Below, in pieces: positions 46,653 to 55,206 of a stretch of 64,000 nucleotides of DNA. How positions within the stretch are numbered: the first letter of the stretch is position 1; each line of letters starts with the position of its first letter. Both the position numbers and the translations under genes were made by a program. Source of the stretch: Actinoalloteichus_B caeruleus (GTDB lineage Bacteria; Actinomycetota; Actinomycetes; Mycobacteriales; Pseudonocardiaceae); the NCBI RefSeq assembly GCF_000718005.1, contig NZ_JODV01000012.1, one strand, 5' to 3'. The notes under the pieces were generated by a model, which did no database searches, was not told the DNA's origin, and saw only the letters and a program-made list of their open reading frames with translations.

Positions 46653-47543
46653 GTGACCAGCACCCAACAGCCGGGTACGGGCGTGGAGAGCGGAGTCGGT
46701 CTGACGGCCTTCATGGTCGCGGCGGCACGGGCGATGGAGACCCACCGCACCGACTCGTTGGCGAGTGACCCCTACGCGGAGCACTTCGTCCGGGCCGCCC
46801 CGGCCTGCGCGGACTGGCCGCTGCGCATCGAACACGCGCCCGGGGGTGACGCCAACCCGCTGTGGGGGCGGCTCGGCCGGTACTTCGGCCTGCGGACCAG
46901 GGTTCTCGACGACTTCGTCGCGCGGGCGCTCGGTTCGGGTACCCGGCAGGCGGTCCTGCTCGGCGCTGGCCTGGACTCGCGGGCGTTCCGGCTGGACTGG
47001 CCCACGGGGTGCGTGGTGTTCGAGCTCGACCAGCCGACGGTCCTGGGGTTCAAGCAGGATGTGCTGGACGGGATCGGAGCCACCCCGAGGGCGTCCAGAA
47101 GACCCCTGGGTTGTGATCTGCGGGATGACTGGGCGCCCATGCTGCTCGACGCGGGTTTCGACCCCGCCCTGCCCACGGTCTGGTTGGCCGAGGGGCTGTT
47201 GCTCTACATCCCGGCCGACGGCGAACGGAGGCTCATCGAGACCATCGACCGGCTGAGCGCACCGGGGAGCGCCCTGGCCTTCGAGATCAAGCGGGGAACG
47301 GAGCTCCCGGAGGTCCGTGAGAGCGCCATCTACACCTCGACGAGGCATCAGATCGGTGTCGACCTGGTCGGCCTGTTCGAGATGGAACGGAAACCCGACT
47401 CGGCCGGTCACTTGCTGGCGACGGGCTGGTCGGTGGACGTCACGACCCCGTTCGACTTCACCCGCCGACTGGGTCGCGGGCCGCTGCCCGAAGCGCGGGA
47501 CGCGCTGGCGAGCAACAGGTGGGTCTTCGGGAGCCGGGGCTGA
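46653..47543 (+). CDS. SAM-dependent methyltransferase, TIGR00027 / LCM-like family
   Basis: Methyltransferase of 296 residues in the group expanded in actinomycetes and related to leucine carboxyl methyltransferases. Features are the leading GVGLTAFMVAAARAMETHRT, DPYAEHFV (about 39), the SAM site AVLLGAGLDSRAFRL (about 99), VFELDQPTVLGFK (about 122) and WLAEGLLLYIP (about 176). The catalytic specificity of the family is poorly known; carboxyl or hydroxyl methylation is plausible. GTG 46653 has AGTGAGGA only about 4 bases upstream, which is tight but the best site. It is the last gene of the EF-hand operon. Confidence 0.88.
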   Translation: MTSTQQPGTGVESGVGLTAFMVAAARAMETHRTDSLASDPYAEHFVRAAPACADWPLRIEHAPGGDANPLWGRLGRYFGLRTRVLDDFVARALGSGTRQAVLLGAGLDSRAFRLDWPTGCVVFELDQPTVLGFKQDVLDGIGATPRASRRPLGCDLRDDWAPMLLDAGFDPALPTVWLAEGLLLYIPADGERRLIETIDRLSAPGSALAFEIKRGTELPEVRESAIYTSTRHQIGVDLVGLFEMERKPDSAGHLLATGWSVDVTTPFDFTRRLGRGPLPEARDALASNRWVFGSRG

Positions 47544-47785
47544 GCACCGCTCCCGCCCGTCTCGTCGTCCGGCCACCGGCACGGTCCGAGGTGGCGGAGG
47601 GCGGGCCGGATCCTCGGTGGCCTCGCCGTGCGGCCGCACGGCGAGGCGCGACCGTTCCCCGGGAGTCGTCGTTGCGCCGTCGCGGACCCGGGGCTTCGGC
47701 GTGCCCCTCCCGCTGCTCCACGTGACGGCGCACGTGGTCCGACCACCCGGGCTCACCGGTCGTTCCCGGTCCTGAGGTGGGTGGG

Positions 47786-49312
47786 TCAGGTCAGGTCCAC
47801 GCCCGCCCAGGTAGCTCGGATCGGCGAGGGGTCGTCGCGCACCACCGGGTCGGCGTCGAAGCACATGGTGGTTCGACGTGCCGGTTCGTAACGTGGCCAG
47901 GGCACCTCACCCGTGGCGGCGAACCGGACCCAGGTCGAGTGCATGTGGTCCGCGAGCGGCTGGGGCGGGTTCGGGCCGGTGACCCACCGCATCACGGGGT
48001 CGTCCAGGAGGTCGAAGACGAACGGGATCTCCAGGAAGTGGCAGGCTCCGAGGTGGCCGTCGAACTGGGGCGAACGCCAGGTGAACTCGTACATGTGGGT
48101 GCGGGCGGCCGCGTCGGCTCGTGCTTCGGCGAGCCGGATCGCCGGTATCCGGTAGAACCAGTCCCCCTGGAGGATCGCGAGGAGCTCGCCGGGGGTCGCG
48201 TCGGGGTACGCGGTCCGGTAGTCGGTGGCGGCGCTGTCGGGTAGCCGGTAGAGCCGCAGCGCGTCGAGGAACGCGGCGTCGGTGACCGAGTCGAGCCCGG
48301 CGAAGGGCACCAACGAGAGGCGTCCCTCCTCGGCGTTCTGCCCGATGAGGACGTCCACGTCACTTCCCGCTCCCGACGCGATCGCCTCGAGGGGAACGCG
48401 GGGAAGGGTGACGCCGTCGACCGTGGGCCGCCACATGTTGACCCGTGCCCCGGGTTCGGCACCCCACCGCTGGGGGTCGGGCGTGCGGGCGAGGTCCCCT
48501 GCCACGGACAGCTGGGCGGCGAGGAGGCGATCCACTCCGGCCTCGGCGACGGCTTCGCGGGTGGGGGCGACCCCGAGCATGTCGGCGACGCGGTGACCGA
48601 TCTCCCGACCGGTGTCGAGGGAGTAGCAGAGGTTACCGGCTCCGCTCTGCATGATGGCGCGGCGGAACAGTCCCCTGGCGTTGGGCATCGTGAGCAGGGT
48701 GCCGACGCTCATCGCTCCGGAGGACTGCCCGAAGACGGTGACGTTGTCCGGGTCGCCGCCGAAGGCGGCGATGTTGTCGTGCACCCATTCCAGGGCGGCG
48801 ATCTGGTCGAGCAGCCCGACGTTGGCGATGTCGTCGTCGAGGACGAGGAAGCCCTCCGCGCCGAGCCGGTAGTTGATGGCCACCAGCACGACTCCGTCGC
48901 GGGCGAAGCGGCTCCCGTCGTAGATGACGTTGTTGCCGGTGTCGAAGCCCCCACCGGGGATCCACACCATGACTGGTTGCCGGGCGTCCCCGGGTTGGCT
49001 GGTCCAGACGTTGACGTTGAGGTAGTCGGCGCCGGCGACGGTGGGGAGGAACGCGTCGAGGGGCGGCGGCGTCGGGAGTTGTGGAGGTGTGGGGCCGTCG
49101 GCACCAGCGTCACGCACTCCGGCCCAGGGCGGCGCCGGGTTCGGTGGCAGGAATCGGTTCGGGCCGCTGGGTGCGGCGGCGTAGGGGATCCCGAGGAAGC
49201 GGTGCACGCCGTTCTCGTTCCTGCCGCGCACCCTGCCGGCCCGCGTCGTGACCACGGCCCCCTCGGAGGAGTCCTGGTCGGTGCCGCTCGGCGGGTGGTG
49301 CCGATCTCTCAC
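47786..49312 (-). CDS. Carboxylesterase type B family hydrolase
   Basis: Type B carboxylesterase of 508 residues, normal size. The nucleophile elbow is FGQSSGAMS (about 195), preceded by VMVWIPGGGFDTG (oxyanion hole, about 115) and the DYLNVNVW and NVGLLDQIAALEWV blocks. The acid fits the Glu of GQNAEEGRL (about 318) and the His lies in GACHFLEIPFVF (about 418). GTG 49312 follows GAGAGGA by 6 bases; a longer in-frame extension upstream is Arg/Pro-rich and improbable. No signal peptide is seen, so it is likely intracellular. It acts on an ester of unknown identity and is divergent from a lipoprotein gene. Confidence 0.9.
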   Translation of the reverse strand: MRDRHHPPSGTDQDSSEGAVVTTRAGRVRGRNENGVHRFLGIPYAAAPSGPNRFLPPNPAPPWAGVRDAGADGPTPPQLPTPPPLDAFLPTVAGADYLNVNVWTSQPGDARQPVMVWIPGGGFDTGNNVIYDGSRFARDGVVLVAINYRLGAEGFLVLDDDIANVGLLDQIAALEWVHDNIAAFGGDPDNVTVFGQSSGAMSVGTLLTMPNARGLFRRAIMQSGAGNLCYSLDTGREIGHRVADMLGVAPTREAVAEAGVDRLLAAQLSVAGDLARTPDPQRWGAEPGARVNMWRPTVDGVTLPRVPLEAIASGAGSDVDVLIGQNAEEGRLSLVPFAGLDSVTDAAFLDALRLYRLPDSAATDYRTAYPDATPGELLAILQGDWFYRIPAIRLAEARADAAARTHMYEFTWRSPQFDGHLGACHFLEIPFVFDLLDDPVMRWVTGPNPPQPLADHMHSTWVRFAATGEVPWPRYEPARRTTMCFDADPVVRDDPSPIRATWAGVDLT

Positions 49313-49689
49313 GTGCTGTCCTCTCGGTGTGGGGCGACGGCGGGGCGTGCCGTCCTGGCCCACGGCCATCGTCGCACCGCGTTGGGGACCGGTCGACCAG
49401 TGTTCTACCGGGGCCGAATGGCGGGTCGGCGCCCTCCGTTCGGACGAACGCGCGGGGTTCACCCGAGGTCGATGTCAGCTCCTCGCCCAGGGACCGATGT
49501 GTACACCGCCACGGCTTCGGGTAGCCCGGACACGGTTCGCCCGACGAACGCGTGGATGGTGTCGCGACCACGAGGCACAAACACAACCCTATGGTTGGTA
49601 AATGTCCAACAGATCTTTCTCCGCGACAACCTTGTCCTTCCAGGTGCGTCTGGATGGGTGAAGGGACACGACAGACAGGAGGACCTGCG
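49313..49689. other. Divergent intergenic region with a small dyad
   Basis: This 377-base region separates the esterase from the divergent lipoprotein gene. GTTGG (49594-49598) and CCAAC (49606-49610) form an inverted repeat with a 7-base centre (TAAATGT), about 80 bases upstream of the lipoprotein start. It may be an operator; no gene is seen. Confidence 0.45.
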
Positions 49690-50238
49690 ATGATGCGACG
49701 TCCTGGTGTGCTCATTCCCGCCGTCCTCGCCTTCGGCGGGGTGTTCCTGGTCGGGTGCGGGGAGGGCTCCGGCGATCAGGAGCCGACCAGTCCCGGCGAC
49801 GGCGTCGACGCGACGACCGGGTCCGGGCTGGACGAACCGACGACGGACCCGGGCCTCGGGGCGCCGACGTCGGGGTCGGCCACCTCCGGGGCGGGAACCG
49901 CCGACCCGGGGGCGGGCGGAGCGGCCGACGATGGCGCGACGTCGGCGACCGACGACCTGGAACGGGTGGACTGCGGCGAGATCGAGACCGACACCGGCGC
50001 GCACCGGCTGATCGCCATGCCCACGGTCGGCGGCCGGGTGGGCTGCACCGAGGCGTTCAACGTGATCGACGAGTTCCTCTCGCTGTCGGACGAGGAGAAG
50101 GCCGAGGCGGCCCTCGGGAACGTGGACGTCTCCCACGGCTGGTCGTGCACCGTCGACGACGGTGAGACGGCCGGGATCGCCTGCGTCAAGGGCTCGGCCG
50201 GCGACGACTACGAGTTCGCTTTCCACACCGAACCCTGA
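49690..50238 (+). CDS. Putative lipoprotein with Gly/Thr/Ser-rich linker
   Basis: Small exported protein of 182 residues. The signal sequence ends in a lipobox, VFLVGC (Cys near 23). A disordered Gly/Thr/Ser/Ala-rich linker covers about 25-90. A compact C-terminal domain follows with several Cys residues (VDCGEIETDTGAHRL, GRVGCTEAF, WSCTVDDGE, IACVKG), suggesting two disulphides outside the cell. The cysteine and Trp spacing recalls actinobacterial secreted proteins of unknown role. ATG 49690 lies 6 bases after AGGAGGA. I do not assign a function. The upstream dyad at 49594 may regulate it. Confidence 0.85.
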   Translation: MMRRPGVLIPAVLAFGGVFLVGCGEGSGDQEPTSPGDGVDATTGSGLDEPTTDPGLGAPTSGSATSGAGTADPGAGGAADDGATSATDDLERVDCGEIETDTGAHRLIAMPTVGGRVGCTEAFNVIDEFLSLSDEEKAEAALGNVDVSHGWSCTVDDGETAGIACVKGSAGDDYEFAFHTEP

Positions 50239-50399
50239 TCCCCCGCCACGCCCCGTTCCCGCCCGGGTTCGACGAACGCGGCTCGGGCGCGGGCGACCGC
50301 GCGGATGGCGTGGGGCGGGTGGCCCGGCGGCGCGGGACGGAGCGGCCCCCGGGGCCACCCCACGGCCGGGTCACCCGCCGGGTACGGGTGGTCCGGAGG

Positions 50400-50978
50400 T
50401 CAGCCGTTCGCCTCCTCGACGAGCCACCGGTCGGCGGCACGTCCGGAGGTCAGCCGGACGACGCGCACCCCGCTCCTCCGCAGGGCCGCGAGCCTCCCCG
50501 GCAGTTCCGCCTGGTGCGCGCGCTGGGACCGCACCGCCCACACGAGCAGGGAGTGCCGGCCGAACAACGCCGACCAGTCCTCGCGGTTGCCCGCCCACAG
50601 TTCGGTGCGGTGCCGGATCCGCCGGACGGTGCGGCGCAGGATCCTGGGGAGGATGACGGCCAGGGGCAGGTCCAGCCACACCACGAGGTCGGCCCGGGGC
50701 CAGAGGGTGTCGGCGACCCGGTCGATGTAGTTGCCGTCCACGACCCAGGCGGGCCGGTCGCGCAGCTCGGCGATGTCGGCGGCGAACTCCTCGGTGGGGC
50801 GGGGAGTCCAGTGGGGACCGTGGTGGAGCGCGTCGAGTTCGACGTGGTCGATCCCGAGTTCCCTCGCGAGCCTGGTCGCCAGGGTGCTCTTGCCGGAACC
50901 ACTGGTACCGAGCACGACGATCCGCCTCGGGCGTGCCGTCTCCTCGTGCCCCCCGGTGCGTTCGGGACTCTCCGCCAT
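50400..50978 (-). CDS. P-loop kinase, adenylate kinase / FlaR-like
   Basis: P-loop NTPase of 192 residues. Walker A is VLGTSGSGKSTLATRLA (about 22-38). VELDALHHGPHW (about 46) and WVVDGNYIDRV (about 78) match the AAA-type putative kinases often annotated as topology modulation protein or FlaR, followed by LVVWLDLP and an Arg-rich lid (LPRILRRTVRRIRHR). It probably phosphorylates a small molecule or nucleotide, but no substrate is established for the group. It stands alone, converging with the lipoprotein gene and divergent from the TetR gene. Confidence 0.87.
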   Translation of the reverse strand: MAESPERTGGHEETARPRRIVVLGTSGSGKSTLATRLARELGIDHVELDALHHGPHWTPRPTEEFAADIAELRDRPAWVVDGNYIDRVADTLWPRADLVVWLDLPLAVILPRILRRTVRRIRHRTELWAGNREDWSALFGRHSLLVWAVRSQRAHQAELPGRLAALRRSGVRVVRLTSGRAADRWLVEEANG

Positions 50979-51144
50979 CGGTCCGTTCTCCCCCTCGTCA
51001 GCGCAGCCGGCAGCCTAGCGGGTCGGCTCCCTGACCCCGATGGCTCCCACGCACGGGATCTCCGAGCACGCCGGCGGTGAACGGCGGGCCGGTGCTCGGC
51101 CCCAGCGAAGCGTCCGATCGATGCGGACACCAGCCCAAAAAATC

Positions 51145-51176
51145 TTGCCAGTCAGGAAATTTTTCCTCTTCGGCAA
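51145..51176 (+). promoter_or_regulatory. Palindromic operator candidate upstream of TetR gene
   Basis: The pattern TTGCC-N4-AGGAAA-TT-TTTCCT-N4-GGCAA spans 32 bases. The inner arms (51154-51159 and 51162-51167) and outer arms (51145-51149 and 51172-51176) share one exact centre at 51160/51161. It ends 20 bases before the TetR start codon in an otherwise AT-rich patch, which suits TetR autoregulation of the TetR-monooxygenase unit. Confidence 0.6.
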
Positions 51177-51196
51177 CTTTTGCTACGGTGTCGTCC

Positions 51197-51886
51197 GTGA
51201 GCACGACCGAAGGCGGGCTGCGGGAACGCAAGAAGCGGGAGACACGCCTCGCACTGAGCCAGGCGACCATTCGCCTGGCCCTGGCACACGGGCTGGAGAA
51301 CGTGTCGGTGGAGGACATCGCGGCCGAGGCGAACGTCTCGGAACGCACCTTCCGCAACTACTTCTCCAACAAGGCCGAGGCCGTGGTGGCCAACCACGTC
51401 GAACGCGGTCGGCGGACCGCGGCGGCCCTGCGGGCACGGCCAGCCGACGAACCGCTCTGGGACGCGCTGGTCCACGCGGTCGTCGAACAGTTCGAGCCCC
51501 CAGGAGGGACACCGCCGAGGCCGGACGACGCCTACGCCTCGGCACTGCGCGCGCTGCTCGCCACGCCCGCGGTCCAGCACGAGGTGTTCCGCGCGCACGC
51601 CACCTCGCAGCGGGAACTCGCGGCCGCCGTGGCCGAGCGCACCGGCACCGAGCCGGAGGACCTGTACCCGGGCACCGTCGCCGCCGTCGTCGGCGCCGGG
51701 CTCGGCTCGGCGCTGACGCACTGGACCCGTGATCCTCGGCAGTCGCTCGTCGCGTTGCTCCGCGAGGTCTTCGACCAGATCCGCACAGGTATGCCGGCGC
51801 CCAGCCGGAACCCGCCAGGCCGAACCCTCGGCGCCTCCGCCGAACCCGGTCCGACCGCGCGGCACGAGACGGAGGGAAACCCATGA
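51197..51886 (+). CDS. TetR-family transcriptional regulator
   Basis: TetR regulator of 229 residues. The N-terminal helix-turn-helix is clear: RERKKRETRLALSQATIRLA, then NVSVEDIAAEANVSERTFRN and YFSNKAEAVV (about 8-60). The C-terminal domain is a typical helical ligand-binding region with a disordered Pro/Arg-rich tail. GTG 51197 is chosen because the conserved domain starts just after it; a longer frame upstream would run through the operator. The last codons overlap the monooxygenase start (ATGA), so the two are co-translated. It probably represses itself and the monooxygenase and responds to an aromatic ligand. Confidence 0.9.
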   Translation: MSTTEGGLRERKKRETRLALSQATIRLALAHGLENVSVEDIAAEANVSERTFRNYFSNKAEAVVANHVERGRRTAAALRARPADEPLWDALVHAVVEQFEPPGGTPPRPDDAYASALRALLATPAVQHEVFRAHATSQRELAAAVAERTGTEPEDLYPGTVAAVVGAGLGSALTHWTRDPRQSLVALLREVFDQIRTGMPAPSRNPPGRTLGASAEPGPTARHETEGNP

Positions 51887-53382
51887 ACGACGTGGTCATC
51901 GTTGGCGGCGGCCCCAACGGACTGATGCTCGCCTGCGAGCTCGCCCTCGGAGGCGTCCGCCCGGTGGTGTTGGAACGCCGCACCGAACCGAATCCGGAAC
52001 CCCGGTCGAACGGGCTCGTCGGGCAGGTCGTCAGGATGGTGGACCGCCGGGGGCTGTTCGAACGGCTCAGCGGCCGGCCCGGCCCGCCACGGGCCCACCG
52101 GGGGCACTACGTGTTCGGGGCGTTACCGCTCGACCTGGGCCTGGTGGAGGACAGCCCGCTCCACACCCTCCCGGTGCCGGAACGGGACCTCGTGGGCGTG
52201 CTCGAGGACCGCGCCCGCGAATTGGGCGTCGACATCCGCCGGGGGCACGAGTGCACCGGCCTCGTCCAGGACGACGACGGCGTCACCCTCGCCGTCGACG
52301 GTCCACGAGGTGCCCACGAACTGCGGGCCAGGTACCTCGTGGGGGCCGACAGCGCGCACAGCGCCGTCCGCGAGGCCGCCGGGATCGGGTTCCCGGGTGT
52401 CACCCACGACAGGACCACCACGCGCACGGCGCACGCCACGGTGCCGCCGGAGTGGGTGGACGCGGCGACCGGCGTCCTGACCGTGCCTGGTCACGGTGCC
52501 GTCCCGCCGTTCCTGCCCGCCCGCACGGCCCACGGCGGTTTCACCTACGCGCCGCTCCCGGGGCGCCCCCCGCTGATCGCCACCGTCGAGTGGGACGGGC
52601 CGGACATCGACGTCCCCATGAGCCTGGAGGAGATGCGGGCCAGCGTGCGCAGGGTGCTGGGTACCGACGTTCCCCTCCAGTCGCCGGCTGGCGAGGGGCC
52701 ACACCTGCTGCGCCGGCTCCGGGGCGGCAACACCCGCGTCGCGGAGCGGTACCGGGCGGGCCGGGTGTTCCTCGTCGGCGACGCGGCGCACGTCCTCCCC
52801 GCCGGCGGCACGGGGCTGAACCTGGGCCTCCAGGACGCGATCAACCTCGGGTGGAAGCTCGCGGCTCGGCTCACGGGCGGGGTCGACGTGCTGGACACCT
52901 ATGACACCGAACGCCGACCGCACGCCGACCGCGCCATCACCTTCTCGCAGGCCCAGGCGGCGTTGCTCGCGCCTGGCGACGACGTCACGGGCCTGCGCCA
53001 GGTGTTCGGCGAGCTGCTCACCCAACCTGGCGTCGTCCGGGTCCTCGCCGATCTCGTGGCCGGTTCGGACGTCCGGTACCCGGTGGCGGAAGGAGCCCAC
53101 CCGTGGGCGGGGTGGGCCGCGCCGGAACTGGACCTGCGCACCTCGCGGGGAACGGTGCGGCTGTCCGAAATGGTCAGGGCAGCGCGTCCCCTGCTGCTGG
53201 ACCTCACCGAGGGCGGTGAACTGGACGTCGCGGGAGTCGAGGTCGTGCGGGCCAGGGCGGACACCGACGTGACCGCTCTCCTCCTCCGACCGGATTCCTG
53301 GGTGGCGTGGGCGTCGAACGAGCCCCGGCCGGACCAGGAGGGCCCGCGGCACGCCGTCGACCAGTGGTTCGCCGCCGGCTGA
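51883..53382 (+). CDS. FAD-dependent aromatic monooxygenase
   Basis: Class A flavoprotein hydroxylase of 499 residues. FAD motif VVIVGGGPNGLMLACELALG lies at 4-23, the mid motif YLVGADSAHSAVREAAGIGF near 150 (Ser replaces the Gly of the usual ADG), and the GD motif VFLVGDAAHVLPAGGTGLNL near 295 followed by GLQDAINLGWKLA. Many TetR-linked homologues hydroxylate aromatic polyketides or drugs; rifamycin monooxygenase is a distant relative. It may detoxify or tailor an aromatic compound, possibly the ansamycin made nearby, but nothing in the sequence shows the substrate. ATG 51883 overlaps the TetR stop. Confidence 0.92.
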   Translation: MNDVVIVGGGPNGLMLACELALGGVRPVVLERRTEPNPEPRSNGLVGQVVRMVDRRGLFERLSGRPGPPRAHRGHYVFGALPLDLGLVEDSPLHTLPVPERDLVGVLEDRARELGVDIRRGHECTGLVQDDDGVTLAVDGPRGAHELRARYLVGADSAHSAVREAAGIGFPGVTHDRTTTRTAHATVPPEWVDAATGVLTVPGHGAVPPFLPARTAHGGFTYAPLPGRPPLIATVEWDGPDIDVPMSLEEMRASVRRVLGTDVPLQSPAGEGPHLLRRLRGGNTRVAERYRAGRVFLVGDAAHVLPAGGTGLNLGLQDAINLGWKLAARLTGGVDVLDTYDTERRPHADRAITFSQAQAALLAPGDDVTGLRQVFGELLTQPGVVRVLADLVAGSDVRYPVAEGAHPWAGWAAPELDLRTSRGTVRLSEMVRAARPLLLDLTEGGELDVAGVEVVRARADTDVTALLLRPDSWVAWASNEPRPDQEGPRHAVDQWFAAG

Positions 53383-53458
53383 GCGGGACGGCCGCGCCGG
53401 TCGACGGTGGGCGGCCCCGCCCACGGGCCGACCGGTACCACCTCTACCGTGCTCGGTC

Positions 53459-54109
53459 GTGACCGACGTCGACTCCCACCTGTCCCGGACCGCCACCGCC
53501 TACGACCAGCTGGCCGTGCCCTACGCCGAGTTCGCCCGCGACGCCTTGGCCGGCCTTCCGCTGGATCGCGCGGTGCTCGCCGCCTTCGCCGAACTCGTGC
53601 GGACCACGAGCCCGGGCCCGGTGGTCGAGCTGGGTTGCGGCCCCGGGCAGCTGACCGCGCACCTGCGGGAGCTCGGCCTGGACGTCTTCGGCGTCGACCT
53701 CTCCCCAGCGATGATCGACATCGCCAGCCGGGCGTATCCCGACCTGCGGTTCGACCTCGGGTCGATGGACCGCCTCGACCTGGCCGACGGGTCGGTGTCC
53801 GGCATCGTGTCCTGGTACTCGATCATCCACGCCCCGCCGGAGAGCGTTCCCGGGTACCTGGCCGAATTCGGTCGGGTGCTCGCCACCGGTGGTCACCTCC
53901 TCCTCGGCTTCTTCGAGTCGGAGGGCGACCCGGTGACCGCGTTCGACCACAGGGTCGTCACCGCCTACCGCTGGCCGGTCGACGAACTCGCGGAGCTGCT
54001 CGACCGGGCGGGCTTCCTGGAGGTGGGTCGGATGACGCGGGAGCCTGGCGAGGGTGAGCGGTTCCGCCGTGGCCATCTCCTGGTGCGGCGTGCCGCCGGG
54101 CGGGGGTGA
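53459..54109 (+). CDS. Class I SAM-dependent methyltransferase
   Basis: Small methyltransferase of 216 residues. Motif I is VVELGCGPGQLTAHL (about 54), followed by VFGVDLSPAMIDIA (about 75), FDLGSMDRLDL (about 98) and IVSWYSIIHAPPESVPGYLA (about 116), a standard Methyltransf_11/25 layout. GTG 53459 is the apparent start. It follows the monooxygenase by 76 bases in the same direction and may be co-expressed. The acceptor is unknown. Its 3' end sits in a hairpin shared with the converging oxidase gene. Confidence 0.87.
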   Translation: MTDVDSHLSRTATAYDQLAVPYAEFARDALAGLPLDRAVLAAFAELVRTTSPGPVVELGCGPGQLTAHLRELGLDVFGVDLSPAMIDIASRAYPDLRFDLGSMDRLDLADGSVSGIVSWYSIIHAPPESVPGYLAEFGRVLATGGHLLLGFFESEGDPVTAFDHRVVTAYRWPVDELAELLDRAGFLEVGRMTREPGEGERFRRGHLLVRRAAGRG

Positions 54110-54124
54110 CCACCCGGCGGCACG
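54089..54124. terminator. Bidirectional hairpin between methyltransferase and DAO oxidase
   Basis: GTGCCGCCGGG (54090-54100) pairs with CCCGGCGGCAC (54113-54123), and flanking C54089/G54124 extends the stem to 12 pairs around a 12-base loop. The methyltransferase stop codon is in the loop. It lies between two converging genes. Confidence 0.7.
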
Positions 54125-54153
54125 TGCCGGCCCGGTGGACGCCCGGGGCGCCG

Positions 54154-55206
54154 TCACTCCGGCCCCTCCTGGTGGCGGAACGGAGCCGGGTCGGTCACCG
54201 GTCGGCGGTCGAGGACGAGATCGGCGAGCAGGGCGGCGGAACCAGGGCCGAGGATGAAGCCCTCCCCGCCGTGCCCGCAGCAGACGTACAGGTCGTCGTC
54301 GATCTCGTCGATGATCGGTCTGCCGGTGGGCGACAGGGGTCGGACGCCGGAGCGACGGCCGGCCACGGGGATGTCGGCGAGCGCGGGTACCAGGGTGGCG
54401 GCGCGGCGCAGGATGCGGCGGTCAAGATCGGCCGGTTCCGCCTGGTCCTCCGCCGTCCAGCTGGCGCCGACGAGAACGACACCGTCGGCGCGCTGGTGGA
54501 CCAGGAGCCCGACCGCCGTCCCGGTCCTGGCTGGCCCGATGCTGACCTCGCCCAGGATGTGGCCGAGCAGTGGGGCGGTGGGAACCGTGCGCAGGAGGCG
54601 ACCCCGCGACCCGGTCAGCCGCATGCGGTGCCCGAGCTGGGCGCACAGCTGTCGGGTGCCCAGTCCGGTGGTGAGGACGACGACGCGGTGGAGGCGGCCC
54701 GTGCCGTCGGTACCGCGCAACCGCCAGCGTCCGGGCTCGCGGAGGATGTCGACGACCGGGTCGTACTCCGACACGCGCACCCCGAGGGCCACCAGTTCGG
54801 CGTGCAGGGCGCGCGTGACCTCACGGGGGTCGATCCGCCTTGCCTCCGGCTGGTGCAGGGCCGCCCGGACGCCGGGGGCCAGCGCGGGTTCCAGGGCGGC
54901 GAGCTCGGGTCCGGCCAGGACGGTGCCGGGGCCGTCGAGGAGCGCGGCAGCCTCGGTCGCGGTCTCGGCGAGGACGAGCCGTCCGGTGGTCGTGCCGGGA
55001 GAGACCTCGTCGTAGGCGGTCAGGCTCGCCTTCCACAGGCCGGTCAGGGGCGCGGCCGGGGGGACGAGCTGCCCGTGGGCGGCGGCACTGGCACCGTCCC
55101 CGATCCCGGCGGCCGTGCGGAGGGTGACGGACAGGCCGGCGCGTGCCAGTTCACGGGCGGCGGAGAGACCGACCACGCCCCCGCCCACGACGACGGCCTC
55201 GGTCAT
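54154..55206 (-). CDS. FAD-dependent oxidoreductase, DAO (D-amino acid / glycine oxidase) family
   Basis: Flavoprotein of 350 residues. The N-terminal motif VVVGGGVVGLSAARELARAG is at 5-24. The C-terminal FAD contact reads RPLSPTGRPIIDEI then LYVCCGHGGEGFILGPGSA (about 295-330), typical of DAO-family glycine/D-amino acid oxidases. It likely oxidises a secondary or D-amine to an imine, but the substrate is not evident. It converges with the methyltransferase and is followed upstream by a long gap. No thiamine genes (ThiS, ThiG) lie nearby, which argues against ThiO. Confidence 0.88.
   Translation of the reverse strand: MTEAVVVGGGVVGLSAARELARAGLSVTLRTAAGIGDGASAAAHGQLVPPAAPLTGLWKASLTAYDEVSPGTTTGRLVLAETATEAAALLDGPGTVLAGPELAALEPALAPGVRAALHQPEARRIDPREVTRALHAELVALGVRVSEYDPVVDILREPGRWRLRGTDGTGRLHRVVVLTTGLGTRQLCAQLGHRMRLTGSRGRLLRTVPTAPLLGHILGEVSIGPARTGTAVGLLVHQRADGVVLVGASWTAEDQAEPADLDRRILRRAATLVPALADIPVAGRRSGVRPLSPTGRPIIDEIDDDLYVCCGHGGEGFILGPGSAALLADLVLDRRPVTDPAPFRHQEGPE

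Noticed and set aside
54154..55206. Thiamine glycine oxidase (ThiO)
   Set aside because: Fits the DAO family, but no thiS/thiG or other thiamine genes are adjacent, so the specific name is not supported.
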